A program made the translations under genes and the position numbers. Under the pieces are notes generated by a model, which was not told the origin of the DNA, ran no database searches, and was given only the letters and a program-made list of their open reading frames with translations. A DNA stretch of 64,000 nt, taken from the NCBI RefSeq assembly GCF_026420845.1, contig NZ_JAOWCB010000013.1, forward strand, positions 1-64,000. Reading direction: 5' to 3'. This document shows positions 16,830 to 26,481 of this stretch, in pieces. This stretch comes from Streptomyces sp. PR69 (lineage in GTDB: Bacteria; Actinomycetota; Actinomycetes; Streptomycetales; Streptomycetaceae). Numbering within the stretch: the stretch's first letter is position 1; the number at the start of each line of letters is the position of its first letter.

Positions 16830-19800
16830 GTGAGCCATGACGTCGCGTATCTCCGCTTTCCGCATCTGCACGGCGACATGCTGTGCTTCGCAGCCGAGGA
16901 CGACCTCTGGATCGCTCCCCTGGCGGCCGAGGGCACAACTCCCGGCCGCGCCTGGCGGCTCACCGTCGACCGGACGCGGATCGGCCATCCCCGCTTCTCC
17001 CCCGACGGCCGCCATATCGCCTTCACCACCTGGCGCAGCCTCGACCCCGAGGTGCATCTCGCGCCGGTCGACGGCGGCCCGGCGCGGCGGCTGAGCTACT
17101 GGGGCTCGACGGACACCCGGGTGTGCGGCTGGACCCCCGACGGCCATGTCCTCGCCGTCTCCTCGCACGGCCAGCCGTTCTCGTACTTCTCCTGGGCGTA
17201 CACCGTCCCGCTGGACGGCTCGCCCGGCGGACAGCTGCCGTGGGGGCCGTGCTCCGACATCGCGGTGGCCGACGTCGACGGCGTACGCAAGACCCTGCTG
17301 CTGACCGGGAAGCCGCCGCACGAACCGGCCTCCTGGAAGCGATACCGGGGCGGGGCGACGGGCCGGCTGTGGCTGCACGGAGAGCGGCTGCTGCCGGATC
17401 TGGACGGCCATCTGGACTGCGCGATGTTCGTCTCCGGCGCGCGGGCCGGGCTGCGGATCGCGTTCCTCTCCGACCACGAGGGCGTCGGCAACCTCTACTC
17501 CTGCCTCCCCGACGGCAGCGATCTGCGACGCCACACCGACCATGACGCCTTCTATGCCCGCCATGCCTCAAGCGACGGTCGCAGGGTCGTGTACCAGTGC
17601 GCGGGCGATCTGTGGCTGGTGGACGATCTGACCGTCCCGGACGCCGCCCCGCGCAAGCTTGAGGTGCGGCTCGGCGGGCCGCGCGCCGGACGCCGCCGCT
17701 ACCAGGTGCCCGCCGCCGGCCATGTGAACGCCCTCTCCGTCGACACGACCGGACGCGCCAGCGCCGTCTGCGTACGCGGCAGCCTGTACTGGCTCACCCA
17801 TCGCGACGGCCCCTCCCGCACCATCGCCGACACACCGGGGGTGCGGGTCCGGCTGCCGGAAATGCTGGGCGCCGGCGGGCAGGTGGCCTATGTGACGGAC
17901 GCGGAGGGCGAGGACGCCATCGAGATCGCCTATCTGCCGCGGGCCAGCGGGCACCGGCCGCCGCGGCGGCTGGCCTCCGGGGAGCTGGGCCGGGTGCGGG
18001 AGCTGGTGGCCGACCCGGACGGGGAGCGGCTGGCGATCGCCTCGCATGACGGCCGGCTGCTGCTTCTCGACGCCGCGGAGGACTCCGCCGGGGAGGTGAC
18101 GGAGCTGATCCGGTCCGTCAACGGGCCGGTGCGGGATCTGGCGTTCTCGCCGGACGGGGGCTGGCTGGCCTGGTCGCAGCCGGGCGTCGGACGCTCGCTG
18201 CGCCAGATCAAGCTGGCCCGGATCGCCGACCGTACGATCGTGGACGTCACGAACGGCCGCTTCGAGGACGAGAACCCGGTCTTCACGCGCGACGGGCGGT
18301 ATCTGGCGTTTCTGTCCTGGCGCGGCTTCGACCCGGTGTACGACGTGCACACCGGCGATCTGTCCTTCCCGCTCGGCTGCCGCCCGTATCTGGTGCCGCT
18401 GTCGTCGGCGACGCCCTCGCCGTTCGCGCTCTCGCCGGAAGGGCGGCCTGCGGCCGGCGGCCTCGATCCGCTGGGCGCGCCGGGCGAGGGGACGGTGACG
18501 GTGGAAACCGAGGGGCTGGAGAGCCGGGTGACGCCGTTTCCGGTGGCCGCCTCCAAATACTCGTCGCTGCGGCCGGTGGCCGGGGGCGGCCTCGTCTGGC
18601 TGCGCTGGCCGATCTCCGGCGCGCTGGGCGAGACCTTCGTCAATCCGGCGGACACCTCCGGCCGCCCCACCCTGGAGCACTTCGACATCAGCAAGGCGCG
18701 GCGCACCGAACTCGTCGGGCATCTCGACTCGTTCGCCGTCAGCGGCGACGGGACGCGGCTGGTCGTCGTGGACGAAGGCGATCTGCGGGCCGTTCCGGCG
18801 ACGGAGCTGGGCGACGCGGACTCCACCGTCTATCTGGACCTGCGGCGGATCATGCACGAGGTGGATCCGGGGGCCGAGTGGCGACAGGCGTACGAGGAGG
18901 CGGGGCGGGTCATCCGCGCGTACTTCTGGGACCCGGGGATGTGCGGGATCGACTGGGACGAGATCCTCGACCAGTACCGGCCGCTGGTCGAACGGGTCGC
19001 CTCACCTGACGAGTTCGCGGATCTGCTCCGCGAAGTGCTGGGCGAGCTGGGCACCTCGCACGCGTACGTCACTCCCGCGCGGCGCAACGAGGGGCCGCCG
19101 CACTACCAGCGGGCGATTGGGCTGCTGGGCACGAACCTGGTGTGCCGGGACGGCCGGTGGACGGTCAAGCGGATTCTGCCCGGCGAGTCCTCCGACTCCA
19201 AGGCGCGGTCGCCGCTGGCGGGCATGGGGGTGCGGGAGGGCGCGGTCCTCACCCATGTGGACGGCCGTCCGGTCGATCCGGTGACCGGCCCGTATCCGCT
19301 GCTGGCGGGCGCGGGCGGCACGACCGTGGAACTCACCTTCCAGGCGGCGCAGGACGGGGAAGCCGCGGAGGGCGGGGCTGGTTCGGAGCGCGGGGCTGGC
19401 ACGGAGGGCGGGGAGGCCGCGGCTGCCGCTGAGAGCGGGGGGCGCGGGGAGCGCGTGGGGCGCGCCCGGCGGGTGGCGGTGGTGCCGCTGGTGGACGAAC
19501 GGCCGCTGCGGTACCAGGACTGGGTGGCCAAGCGGCGCGCCGTGGTGCGGGAGCTGAGCGGCGGCAAGTGCGGCTATCTGCACATCCCCGACATGGGCGG
19601 CTCGGGGTGGGCGCAGTTCAATCGCGATCTGCGGCTGGAGGTCTCCCGGCCCGCGCTCATCGTGGACGTCCGCGGCAATGCGGGCGGGCACATCAGCGAG
19701 CTGGTCATCGAGAAGCTCACCCGGAAGATCCTCGGCTGGGACCTCACCCGCGACGCCCAGCCCGTCTCATACACCTCGAACGCACCGCGCGGACCGGTGG

Positions 19801-20195
19801 TCGCCCTCGCCGACGAGGCCACGTCCTCCGACGGCGACATGATCACGGCCGCCTTCAAGCTGCTGGGCCTGGGGCCGGTGGTGGGCAGCCGCACCTGGGG
19901 CGGGGTGGTGGGGATGACGGGGCGGCACCGGCTGGGGGACGGGACGGTGATCACGGTGCCGATGAACGCGGCGTGGTTCGACGCGTACGGGTGGTCGGTC
20001 GAGAACCGGGGCGTGGAGCCGGACGTCGAGGCGCTGAGGACGCCGCTGGACTGGGCGGAGGGCCGGTATCCGGTCCTGGACGAGGCGGTGCGGATCGCGC
20101 TCGGCCTGCTGGCGGAGCGCCCCGCGGCCGAGCCGCCGGGCTATGACGCGCTGCCGGACCGCCGCCGCCCGAAGCTCCCGGGCCGCGAGCGCTAG
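16830..20195 (+). CDS. tricorn protease homologue (S41 family)
   Basis: Large cytosolic protease of 1121 aa that trims peptides released by the proteasome. N-terminal six- and seven-bladed propeller blades span residues about 1-670 (repeated FSPDG and DG-R motifs). The C1 mixed domain, PDZ and C2 catalytic domain follow. Likely catalytic residues are Ser743-His744 (GTSHAYVTP), the nucleophile Ser1000 (SSDGD), and a late Glu in VENRGVEPD. An Ala/Gly/Glu-rich insert (about 835-875) interrupts the region after the PDZ and looks like a local expansion. GTG 16830 was used. A perfect hairpin follows the stop at once. Confidence 0.93.
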   Translation: MSHDVAYLRFPHLHGDMLCFAAEDDLWIAPLAAEGTTPGRAWRLTVDRTRIGHPRFSPDGRHIAFTTWRSLDPEVHLAPVDGGPARRLSYWGSTDTRVCGWTPDGHVLAVSSHGQPFSYFSWAYTVPLDGSPGGQLPWGPCSDIAVADVDGVRKTLLLTGKPPHEPASWKRYRGGATGRLWLHGERLLPDLDGHLDCAMFVSGARAGLRIAFLSDHEGVGNLYSCLPDGSDLRRHTDHDAFYARHASSDGRRVVYQCAGDLWLVDDLTVPDAAPRKLEVRLGGPRAGRRRYQVPAAGHVNALSVDTTGRASAVCVRGSLYWLTHRDGPSRTIADTPGVRVRLPEMLGAGGQVAYVTDAEGEDAIEIAYLPRASGHRPPRRLASGELGRVRELVADPDGERLAIASHDGRLLLLDAAEDSAGEVTELIRSVNGPVRDLAFSPDGGWLAWSQPGVGRSLRQIKLARIADRTIVDVTNGRFEDENPVFTRDGRYLAFLSWRGFDPVYDVHTGDLSFPLGCRPYLVPLSSATPSPFALSPEGRPAAGGLDPLGAPGEGTVTVETEGLESRVTPFPVAASKYSSLRPVAGGGLVWLRWPISGALGETFVNPADTSGRPTLEHFDISKARRTELVGHLDSFAVSGDGTRLVVVDEGDLRAVPATELGDADSTVYLDLRRIMHEVDPGAEWRQAYEEAGRVIRAYFWDPGMCGIDWDEILDQYRPLVERVASPDEFADLLREVLGELGTSHAYVTPARRNEGPPHYQRAIGLLGTNLVCRDGRWTVKRILPGESSDSKARSPLAGMGVREGAVLTHVDGRPVDPVTGPYPLLAGAGGTTVELTFQAAQDGEAAEGGAGSERGAGTEGGEAAAAAESGGRGERVGRARRVAVVPLVDERPLRYQDWVAKRRAVVRELSGGKCGYLHIPDMGGSGWAQFNRDLRLEVSRPALIVDVRGNAGGHISELVIEKLTRKILGWDLTRDAQPVSYTSNAPRGPVVALADEATSSDGDMITAAFKLLGLGPVVGSRTWGGVVGMTGRHRLGDGTVITVPMNAAWFDAYGWSVENRGVEPDVEALRTPLDWAEGRYPVLDEAVRIALGLLAERPAAEPPGYDALPDRRRPKLPGRER

Positions 20196-20246
20196 CTCCT
20201 CAGTCGCCGGAGGGGCCCCATTGGGGCCCCTCCGGCGACTGAGGAG
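20196..20246. terminator. 25-bp perfect inverted repeat, strong terminator
   Basis: The arms 20196-20220 and 20222-20246 are perfectly complementary with a single-base centre (about 23-24 bp in practice with a 3-base loop). The hairpin begins on the base after the tricorn stop codon. It could also end minus-strand transcription coming from the left-pointing genes downstream. Confidence 0.85.
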
Positions 20247-20315
20247 CGGGGGCCTGGGGGCGCGGAGCCCCGGGAGTTACGGGAGGCGGGGCCCACGCCC
20301 CCGCCGACACCCGCG

Positions 20316-20534
20316 TCAGGCGTCGTAGTCCATGTTCAGCCGGTCCAGCTCCTCCTGCATCGCCCGCCGCGTCTCATCGTTCTCCGTCTGCTGCGGCTTC
20401 CTCTGCCGCTGCTGTTCCTGCTCCCGCGCGCCGCCCTTCGCCTTCCGCGAGCCGCGTTCGGCCGGCTTCGGCTCTTGTGCCTGCTCCTTGCCGCGGGTCC
20501 GGGGCTGGGGCTCGGGCTGGTCCTTCATGCCCAT
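20316..20534 (-). CDS. small charged hypothetical protein
   Basis: Protein of 72 aa, very rich in Gln, Glu, Lys, Arg and Pro, probably disordered, with a short amphipathic C-terminal helix (AMQEELDRLNMDYDA). ATG 20534 or 20528; GGAAG lies before them. It has no known motif. Streptomyces genomes carry many such short proteins, and the function is unknown. Confidence 0.6.
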   Translation of the reverse strand: MGMKDQPEPQPRTRGKEQAQEPKPAERGSRKAKGGAREQEQQRQRKPQQTENDETRRAMQEELDRLNMDYDA

Positions 20535-20630
20535 GGGGGTTCACTTCCTACACGAGTGGGGGGAAGCCGCAGGGCGTATCACCCCGTGGCGGGACCAGCC
20601 TGGCATGTGCCGGCATACCCCGCATTTCGA

Positions 20631-21533
20631 TCATTCGCGGAGGGTACGGGCGCCTTGCGCGGCCCCCCGGGCCGCCTCGTCCGCCGCGCCGCCCGCTCCC
20701 ACGAGCCCGGTCCGCACCGCCCCCAGCCGCGGCTCGACGCGCCGCATCTCGCGCTGGCCGGCCAGACCCACGAGCGTGGGCAGATATCCGCGCAGGGACT
20801 GCATACCGCGCAGCCACCCCTGCCCGTACACATGCGCGGAGCGGCGCTCGATCCCGGCGACGAGCCGGTCGACGGCCGGGCCCAGGGGATAGGTGCGGTT
20901 CGCCGGCCACGGCAGCCGCTGCCGCAGTTCGCGCATCACCTCGTTCTGGTCCGCGCCGCGCACCATGTCGGTGTCGGTCCAGGACAGATAGCCGACCCCG
21001 ACGCGGACGCCCTTGTAGCCGGCCTCCGCGCGCAGGCTGTGCGCGAACGCCTCGACGCCCGACTTGGAGGCGCAGTACGCGGTCATCATCGGCGCGGGCG
21101 TGATCGCCGCCAGTGAGGCGATCTGCAGGAAGTAGCCGCGGCTGGCCGTCAGCGCGGGCAGGAAGGCGCGCGCCGTGACCGCGCTCCCGATCAGATTGAC
21201 CTCGATGACCCGCCGCCACGCCTCCGGGTCGGAGTCGGCGAACGGCCCTCCCGCGGCGACGCCCGCGTTCGCCACGACGATGTCGACCTTGCCGAAGCGT
21301 TCCTTGACCTCTGCCGCGACCCGCGCCATCGCCTCATGGTCGGTGACGTCCGCGAACCAGTGCTCGCTGTCGGTGTGCAGCCGCTCCGAGACCCTCTTGA
21401 GCTCCTCCGGCTCCAGACCGACGAGCGCCACCGTCGCGCCGCGCGCGGAGAGCTTGCGGGCCAGCAGCTCGCCCACGCCCCGTGCCGCGCCCGTGACGAC
21501 GGCGACCTGACCCTCCAGGGACACCCTGCTCAT
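20631..21533 (-). CDS. short-chain dehydrogenase/reductase (SDR)
   Basis: NAD(P)-dependent oxidoreductase of 300 aa. The cofactor motif TGAARGVGE is near residue 14, NAG is present in VVANAGVA, and the active site YCASK is preceded by a Ser-containing strand (LQIASLAAI). It is coupled to the upstream hydrolase gene by a 4-bp overlap and is the last gene of the monooxygenase-hydrolase-SDR operon. The C-terminus is longer than in typical SDRs, as in those that accompany Baeyer-Villiger monooxygenases. Oxidation of an alcohol or ketone in the same catabolic route is likely. Confidence 0.9.
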   Translation of the reverse strand: MSRVSLEGQVAVVTGAARGVGELLARKLSARGATVALVGLEPEELKRVSERLHTDSEHWFADVTDHEAMARVAAEVKERFGKVDIVVANAGVAAGGPFADSDPEAWRRVIEVNLIGSAVTARAFLPALTASRGYFLQIASLAAITPAPMMTAYCASKSGVEAFAHSLRAEAGYKGVRVGVGYLSWTDTDMVRGADQNEVMRELRQRLPWPANRTYPLGPAVDRLVAGIERRSAHVYGQGWLRGMQSLRGYLPTLVGLAGQREMRRVEPRLGAVRTGLVGAGGAADEAARGAAQGARTLRE

Positions 21534-22480
21534 ATGACCCGCTCCCCCTCTGTTTCTGCCGCTTCTTCCACTGCTACCGCTGCTTCCGCTCCGGACACAT
21601 CGATGCGCGTGACATACGCGCGGACGAGATCACGGAGCCTGTTCGTGATCACCTCGGGGGCCTCCACCGGAGTCATATGGCCCACTCCCGTCAGCTCGAC
21701 CAGCTCCCGGCACTGCGGCAGCGCGGCGGCCAGCCGCCGGGCGTGGACGGGCGGGGTGAGCCGGTCGGCCGTGCCCGCGACCACCACGGCGGGCGCGGTC
21801 AGCTCCCGTACGCCCGCGTCCAGGTCGAGCCCGGCGAGCACCGCGGACCAGGCGACACGGGTGGCGCGCGGGCAGGCGTGCACGATGCGGGCGCACGTCT
21901 CGACCCGCTCCGGCGCGGAGCCGGGGCTCATGGTGGCGTACTTGAGGATCCGCCGGGAGACGGGGGTGACCGGGCCCATCGGGACGCGCGCGCCGAGGAC
22001 GACTCCGGTGAGCCGGGTCCGCAGCCGTCCGGGCCGCAGCGGCAGCACCCGTGACTCGTCGACGAGGCGCGAGCTGCCGGTGCTGCACAGGAGCACCGCG
22101 GCGGCGTGCTCGGCGAAGGCGGGCCGCCCGGCCGCGGCCATCAGCGTCATGCCGCCCATGGAGTGCCCGCCGAGTACGGCCTTCTCACCGGGCGCGAGGG
22201 TGGTGCGCAGCACGGCTTCCAGATCGTCGGCGAGGACCCCGGTCCCGGTGGCGGACAGCGCCGTACGGCCGTGTCCCCGCTGGTCGTAGGCGATGACCCG
22301 GCGGCCGTCCGCGGCCAGGTCCCGTATCTGCGCGGCCCAGAACCGTGTCGAGCAGGTCCAGCCGTGGGCCAGCACGACGGCCGGCGCGCCCTCGGGGCCG
22401 TACACCTCGACGTGTATCCGCGACCCGTCGGCGGAGCGGGCGGTCAGCTCCCGGCACTCCGGCGGCGGTGCGGCGGTCAT
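21530..22480 (-). CDS. alpha/beta hydrolase
   Basis: Soluble hydrolase of 316 aa. The oxyanion HGW motif is in VVLAHGWTCS, the nucleophile elbow in GGHSMGGM, the acid in the GTADRLTP strand, and the catalytic His in GVGHMTP. ATG 22480 overlaps the stop of the monooxygenase gene (ATGA), and its own stop overlaps the SDR start. In this operon it would hydrolyse the ester or lactone made by the Baeyer-Villiger enzyme. Confidence 0.9.
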   Translation of the reverse strand: MTAAPPPECRELTARSADGSRIHVEVYGPEGAPAVVLAHGWTCSTRFWAAQIRDLAADGRRVIAYDQRGHGRTALSATGTGVLADDLEAVLRTTLAPGEKAVLGGHSMGGMTLMAAAGRPAFAEHAAAVLLCSTGSSRLVDESRVLPLRPGRLRTRLTGVVLGARVPMGPVTPVSRRILKYATMSPGSAPERVETCARIVHACPRATRVAWSAVLAGLDLDAGVRELTAPAVVVAGTADRLTPPVHARRLAAALPQCRELVELTGVGHMTPVEAPEVITNRLRDLVRAYVTRIDVSGAEAAVAVEEAAETEGERVI

Positions 22481-24027
22481 GCGACCACCGCGCGGGCGCC
22501 GGCCTGCTCGGCCTGCCCGGCCTCGTCGGATTGCTTCGGCGCGCGCAGCACCTCGTACTCCGTGAGGTCCACGCGCCGGGTGGCGTTGCGGAACTCGGTC
22601 GTCGTGCCCGGCCAGAGGGTGGTGTTGCGGCCGTTGGCGTCCAGGTACCAGCTCTTGCAGCCGGTGTTCCAGACGGTGCGTTCCATCCGCCGCTGGACGG
22701 TGCGGTTCCAGGCGTGCACGGCGGAGGGGCGGGGGGCGAGCGCCGCGCGGCCGCCGAGGACGGTCAACTGCCGCATGAAGTCCGCCAGATAGTTCAACTG
22801 GGACTCGATCATCAGGATCATGGAGGAGTTGCCGAGGCCGGTGTTGGGGCCGATGACGGTCATCCAGTTGGGGAACCCGGCGGCGGTCGCGCCGCGCAGC
22901 GATTCCATGCCGTCCTTCCACGCCTCCGCGAGCGTGTTCCCGTCCGCGCCGACGACCCGTTCCGCGATCGGCAGTTCGGTGACATGGAACCCGGTGGAGA
23001 AGACGATCGCGTCCGCCTCCGTCTGTGTGCCGTCCGAGGCGACGAGCGTGCTGCCGCGCACCTCGGCGAGGCCGGATGCCACCAGATCCACATTGGGGCG
23101 GGTGAGCGCCGGGTAGTAGTCGCTGGAGAGCAGGATGCGCTTGCAGCCGATGCGGTACGACGGCGTCAGCTTGGCCCGCAGGGCCGGGTCCTTGACCGCC
23201 CTGTTGAGATGGGACTTGGCGAGCGCCTCGATCAGGCCGAGCTGGTTGGGCCGCTTGGTGAAGGCCTGGACCTGGAGTTCGCGGATGCCCCACAGCAGTC
23301 CGCGCCGGGCGGCCGCGGTGAAGGGCAGCTGCCGGTGCAGCGCCCGCTCGGCGCGGCTGATCGCCCGGTCCTGCTTGGGCAGCACCCAGGCCGGGGTGCG
23401 CTGAAAGAGGGTCAGCCGCCCGGCCTGCGGCTGAATCGACGGCACGATCTGGATCGCGGAGGCGCCGGTGCCGATCACGGCGACGCGCTTGCCGCTCAGG
23501 TCGTAGTCATGGTCCCAGCGGGCGGAGTGGAAGACCTTGCCGGGGAAGCCGTCGAGGCCGGGGACGTCCGGGAGTCTGGGGTCCGACAGCGGCCCGGTGG
23601 CGGAGACGACGACGTCGGCCGTCAGCTCCCCGCGCGAGGTCTCGATCTCCCAGCGCAGTGCGTCCCCGTCCCAGCGCATCATCAGCACCTCGTGGCCGAG
23701 CCGCAGATGCGGGCGCAGCCCGAAGGTGTCCGTGACGTGCTCCAGATAGGCCCGGATGTGCTCCTGGCCGGAGAAGGTGCGGGGCCAGTCCGGGTTGGGC
23801 GCGAAGGAGAAGGAGTACAGATGCGACGGCACATCACAGGCGCAGCCGGGGTAGCTGTTGTCACGCCAGGTGCCGCCGACGGAGTCCGCGCGCTCCAGTA
23901 CGACGAAGTCGGTGATGCCTTCGCGGCGCAGCCGGACCGCGGCGCCCAGCCCGCCGAACCCCGACCCGATCACCGCGACACGCACATGCTCCCGTTCGCT
24001 CGACCGCCCACTCCCGTGCTGACTCAT
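22477..24027 (-). CDS. FAD-containing Baeyer-Villiger type monooxygenase
   Basis: Flavoprotein of 516 aa. The FAD-binding motif GSGFGG begins at residue 21, and the Baeyer-Villiger fingerprint F-x-G-x3-H-x3-W is exact in FPGKVFHSARW. The NADPH-binding motif GTGASA follows it. ATG 24027 was chosen because GGGGAGG lies 6 bases before it. The enzyme inserts oxygen next to a carbonyl; with the hydrolase and SDR it forms a ketone-degrading operon. It is divergent from a MerR regulator with palindromes between them. Confidence 0.92.
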   Translation of the reverse strand: MSQHGSGRSSEREHVRVAVIGSGFGGLGAAVRLRREGITDFVVLERADSVGGTWRDNSYPGCACDVPSHLYSFSFAPNPDWPRTFSGQEHIRAYLEHVTDTFGLRPHLRLGHEVLMMRWDGDALRWEIETSRGELTADVVVSATGPLSDPRLPDVPGLDGFPGKVFHSARWDHDYDLSGKRVAVIGTGASAIQIVPSIQPQAGRLTLFQRTPAWVLPKQDRAISRAERALHRQLPFTAAARRGLLWGIRELQVQAFTKRPNQLGLIEALAKSHLNRAVKDPALRAKLTPSYRIGCKRILLSSDYYPALTRPNVDLVASGLAEVRGSTLVASDGTQTEADAIVFSTGFHVTELPIAERVVGADGNTLAEAWKDGMESLRGATAAGFPNWMTVIGPNTGLGNSSMILMIESQLNYLADFMRQLTVLGGRAALAPRPSAVHAWNRTVQRRMERTVWNTGCKSWYLDANGRNTTLWPGTTTEFRNATRRVDLTEYEVLRAPKQSDEAGQAEQAGARAVVA

Positions 24028-24066
24028 TCCGCCTCCCCATACCCGCGCCCATGCGCACGCCCACGA

Positions 24067-24158
24067 TGCCAGCAATCACTGGCACTATTCATGGCCAGGA
24101 GACTAGAGCAGCGCCATACCGAGCGGTAGGGGTACGACAGCCGAAGTTACCGGCGGTA
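24067..24158. promoter_or_regulatory. three palindromes in the MerR / monooxygenase divergent promoter
   Basis: TGCCAG-n6-CTGGCA lies at 24067-24084. TACCG-AG-CGGTA (24117-24128) and TACCG-G-CGGTA (24148-24158) share the same arms, with centres about 31 bp apart. They lie between the monooxygenase start (24027) and the MerR start (24185) and are candidate MerR sites for the two promoters. Confidence 0.6.
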
Positions 24159-24184
24159 CGTCAGCACGGCATAGGCTGGCCGCC

Positions 24185-24865
24185 GTGACGGACGAACAGC
24201 CAGGCGAGCCAGACGACCGGGCAGGCCGCGAGTACCGCATGGAGGAGCTGGCCAGAAAGGCCGGCATCACGGTGCGCACCCTGCGCTTCTACCGTGAGCG
24301 CGGGCTGATTCCGCCGCCGCGCCGGCAGGGCCGTATCGCCTGGTACGACGAGCACCATCTGGCCCGGCTCCGTACGATCGCCGCGCTGCTGGAGCGCGGG
24401 CACACGCTCAACGGCATCGCGGACCTGGCCGCCGCGTTCGAGAGCGGCCGGGATGTGGGGGAGGTGCTCGGCCTTGGCGAGCCCACCGAGGAAACGCCCG
24501 TACGGCTGACCCCGGAGGCACTCGCCGACCACTTCGAGGGCGAGGTCACCCCGGAGAACCTCGCCCTGGCGCTGGATCTGGGCTATCTCGCCACCGACGG
24601 CGACGAGATAGTCCACATCAGCCGCCGGCTGCTGGACGTCTCGGCCGCGCTGGTGCGCGAGGGCGTGCCGCTGGCGGCGGTCCTGGCGGCCGGCCGCGAG
24701 GTCCGCGCTCACGCGGAAGCGCTCGCGGAGCTGTTCACCGAAATGCTGCGCACCCACACCGCCGAGGCGGACGCGACCCGGCTGCGCCCGCTGGCCAAAA
24801 GCGTCGTGGACGCGGAACTCTCCCTGGCCCTGGACCGCCGCCTGCGCCGCGACGCCTCACCCTGA
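24185..24865 (+). CDS. MerR family transcriptional regulator
   Basis: Protein of 226 aa. The winged helix-turn-helix is at residues about 18-85 (YRMEELARKAGITVRTLRFY, then a wing around GRIAWYD). The C-terminal part is helical without the Cys ligands of metal-sensing MerR proteins, so it probably senses an organic ligand. GTG start at 24185. It is divergent from the Baeyer-Villiger operon and is the likely controller of it. Confidence 0.9.
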   Translation: MTDEQPGEPDDRAGREYRMEELARKAGITVRTLRFYRERGLIPPPRRQGRIAWYDEHHLARLRTIAALLERGHTLNGIADLAAAFESGRDVGEVLGLGEPTEETPVRLTPEALADHFEGEVTPENLALALDLGYLATDGDEIVHISRRLLDVSAALVREGVPLAAVLAAGREVRAHAEALAELFTEMLRTHTAEADATRLRPLAKSVVDAELSLALDRRLRRDASP

Positions 24866-24908
24866 GGGCGACGGACCTCACCCTGAGGGCGGCGGCCCCC
24901 GCAGTCCC

Positions 24909-25475
24909 TCACCTGTCCGGGGAAAGGGCGACTTCCAGCGCCTTGGGCAGCGGGTAGACCCGCTCCGCGGGGAGCAGCCGCTGCGCCTGGGCGGCGCGCC
25001 CGGTGCGCACCAGGTCCGCGGCCTTGCGGACCGTGGGGGTGAGGTCGGCGAGGCCGACGGTCCAGTCGTCCGCGAAGGCGCGGATCAGCTCGCGGCCGAT
25101 GCCGACCTGGATGCTGTAGTGGTTCAGCGCCGCTCCCCGCGGCGAGCGCTCCGGGTCCCACTGGACATGTACGGCCGCCTGCGCCACGTCCGCCGGGTCG
25201 GCGGTCGTCAGCACGGCCCGGGACAGCGCGTCCTCCCAGCCCTCCCGGGTCATCCGCACCGCGAGGACGCGTTCCTGCCCGGGCTTGCGGGCCCAGTTGC
25301 TGCGGTGCATCAGCCACAGGAACGACGGCTTGATCCATGTCATGCGGCGGAACGAGAACGGCGCGACGAAGCGGCCCGCCCGCAGCGCCGCATCGGCGAC
25401 GGCGGGCGCGTAGGCCTGGTAGACCGTGATTGTGTGGGCGTCGTAGTCGGCACGTATCTGGTACTGGGGGGCCAT
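24909..25475 (-). CDS. DUF4291 domain-containing protein
   Basis: Soluble protein of 188 aa. The family pattern is clear: [16 protein letters not shown] near the N-terminus, [20 protein letters not shown], and a WDPERSPRG segment. The role of DUF4291 is unknown. ATG 25475 fits the usual family start although its ribosome site is weak; the frame stays open upstream into the neighbouring hydrolase gene without family similarity. Confidence 0.87.
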   Translation of the reverse strand: MAPQYQIRADYDAHTITVYQAYAPAVADAALRAGRFVAPFSFRRMTWIKPSFLWLMHRSNWARKPGQERVLAVRMTREGWEDALSRAVLTTADPADVAQAAVHVQWDPERSPRGAALNHYSIQVGIGRELIRAFADDWTVGLADLTPTVRKAADLVRTGRAAQAQRLLPAERVYPLPKALEVALSPDR

Positions 25476-25533
25476 GTTCCGGCACCCTGCCACCCGCCGC
25501 GCCCGCGCCGCGAGCCATTTTCGAGGACGCCCG

Positions 25534-26397
25534 TCAGGGGCGTGCCGTCCCGCCCCCGGCGCCCAGGAAGTCCGCCAGCACCCGGTTGAGTTCGGCGGGC
25601 CGCTCTGTGGGGATCGAGTGGTGGGAAGCGTCCGGCAGCGTGACGACCCGCGCATGGGGCATCAGCCGAAGGGCGTTCGCGGCGGCGCGCCGCGGGTCAT
25701 GGGCCCGGCTGCGCCCGGCCAGGAGTACGAGGGCGGGCACGGCGCAGTCCGTCAGCTCCTCGGCCTTGGGCCGGCGCATGGCGACCACCTTGGACGCCCG
25801 CACCCCCGCGGTGCTGTCCAGGAACGCCCGCCACGCCGGGTTCTCCGTCTCCTGCCCCGTCTCCCACCGGTGAAAGGCCCGCACCCGCCGGGCAGTCGGC
25901 CTCAGCAGCGAGGGCAGCGCCCGCAGCAGATACCGCGGGCTCATCCCGGCGAAGCAGCCGACCGGGTCGAGCAGCGCGAGCCCCTTGACCCGCCGGGGTG
26001 CGGCGAGCGCGTACCTCAGGGCGATCCACGCGCCGTACGAGTGCCCGCACAGCCGCGCCTCGCCCAGCTCCAGCCCGTCGAGCACCGCACCCAGCCAGGC
26101 CGTCAGATCCGCCGCCCCGCGCAACGGCGCGCCGTCGTTCACACTGCGCCCGACATCGCCCATCAGATCCACGGCGTACACCCGGCAGTCACGGGCGAGC
26201 GCCTCCACATTGGCGAACCACACCGCCGACGTCACCCCACCACCGGGCAGCAGCACGATCGGCTCCCCGCCCTGCCGCCCGCAGACCTGCACGCGGGTGC
26301 TCCCGTACGGCGTCGCCACCTCGACGCCCCGCACCTGACCGGGCCACGCGCGCAACACCGCGTCATACGCCCCAAAGAACGCCGCCTCGCCGCCCAT
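25534..26397 (-). CDS. alpha/beta hydrolase
   Basis: Soluble hydrolase of 287 aa. The nucleophile elbow is GHSYGAW, the oxyanion segment LLPGGGVTS, the acid in the AGRSRAHDP strand, and the catalytic His in [17 protein letters not shown] lies before ATG 26397. It is close to, and on the same strand as, the DUF4291 gene, which may be cotranscribed. The substrate is unknown. Confidence 0.85.
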   Translation of the reverse strand: MGGEAAFFGAYDAVLRAWPGQVRGVEVATPYGSTRVQVCGRQGGEPIVLLPGGGVTSAVWFANVEALARDCRVYAVDLMGDVGRSVNDGAPLRGAADLTAWLGAVLDGLELGEARLCGHSYGAWIALRYALAAPRRVKGLALLDPVGCFAGMSPRYLLRALPSLLRPTARRVRAFHRWETGQETENPAWRAFLDSTAGVRASKVVAMRRPKAEELTDCAVPALVLLAGRSRAHDPRRAAANALRLMPHARVVTLPDASHHSIPTERPAELNRVLADFLGAGGGTARP

Positions 26398-26481
26398 GGC
26401 TCCCCCTGCCGGTGCCCGACCGTCCGTCAGAACATCATCGCGGACGGTGCCGCCCCGCGACATGCATGCGACAGCAGGCGC

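Noticed and set aside
17568-18857. 429-codon open frame antisense to the tricorn protease gene
   Set aside because: Shadow of the coding strand; no similarity and low-complexity composition.
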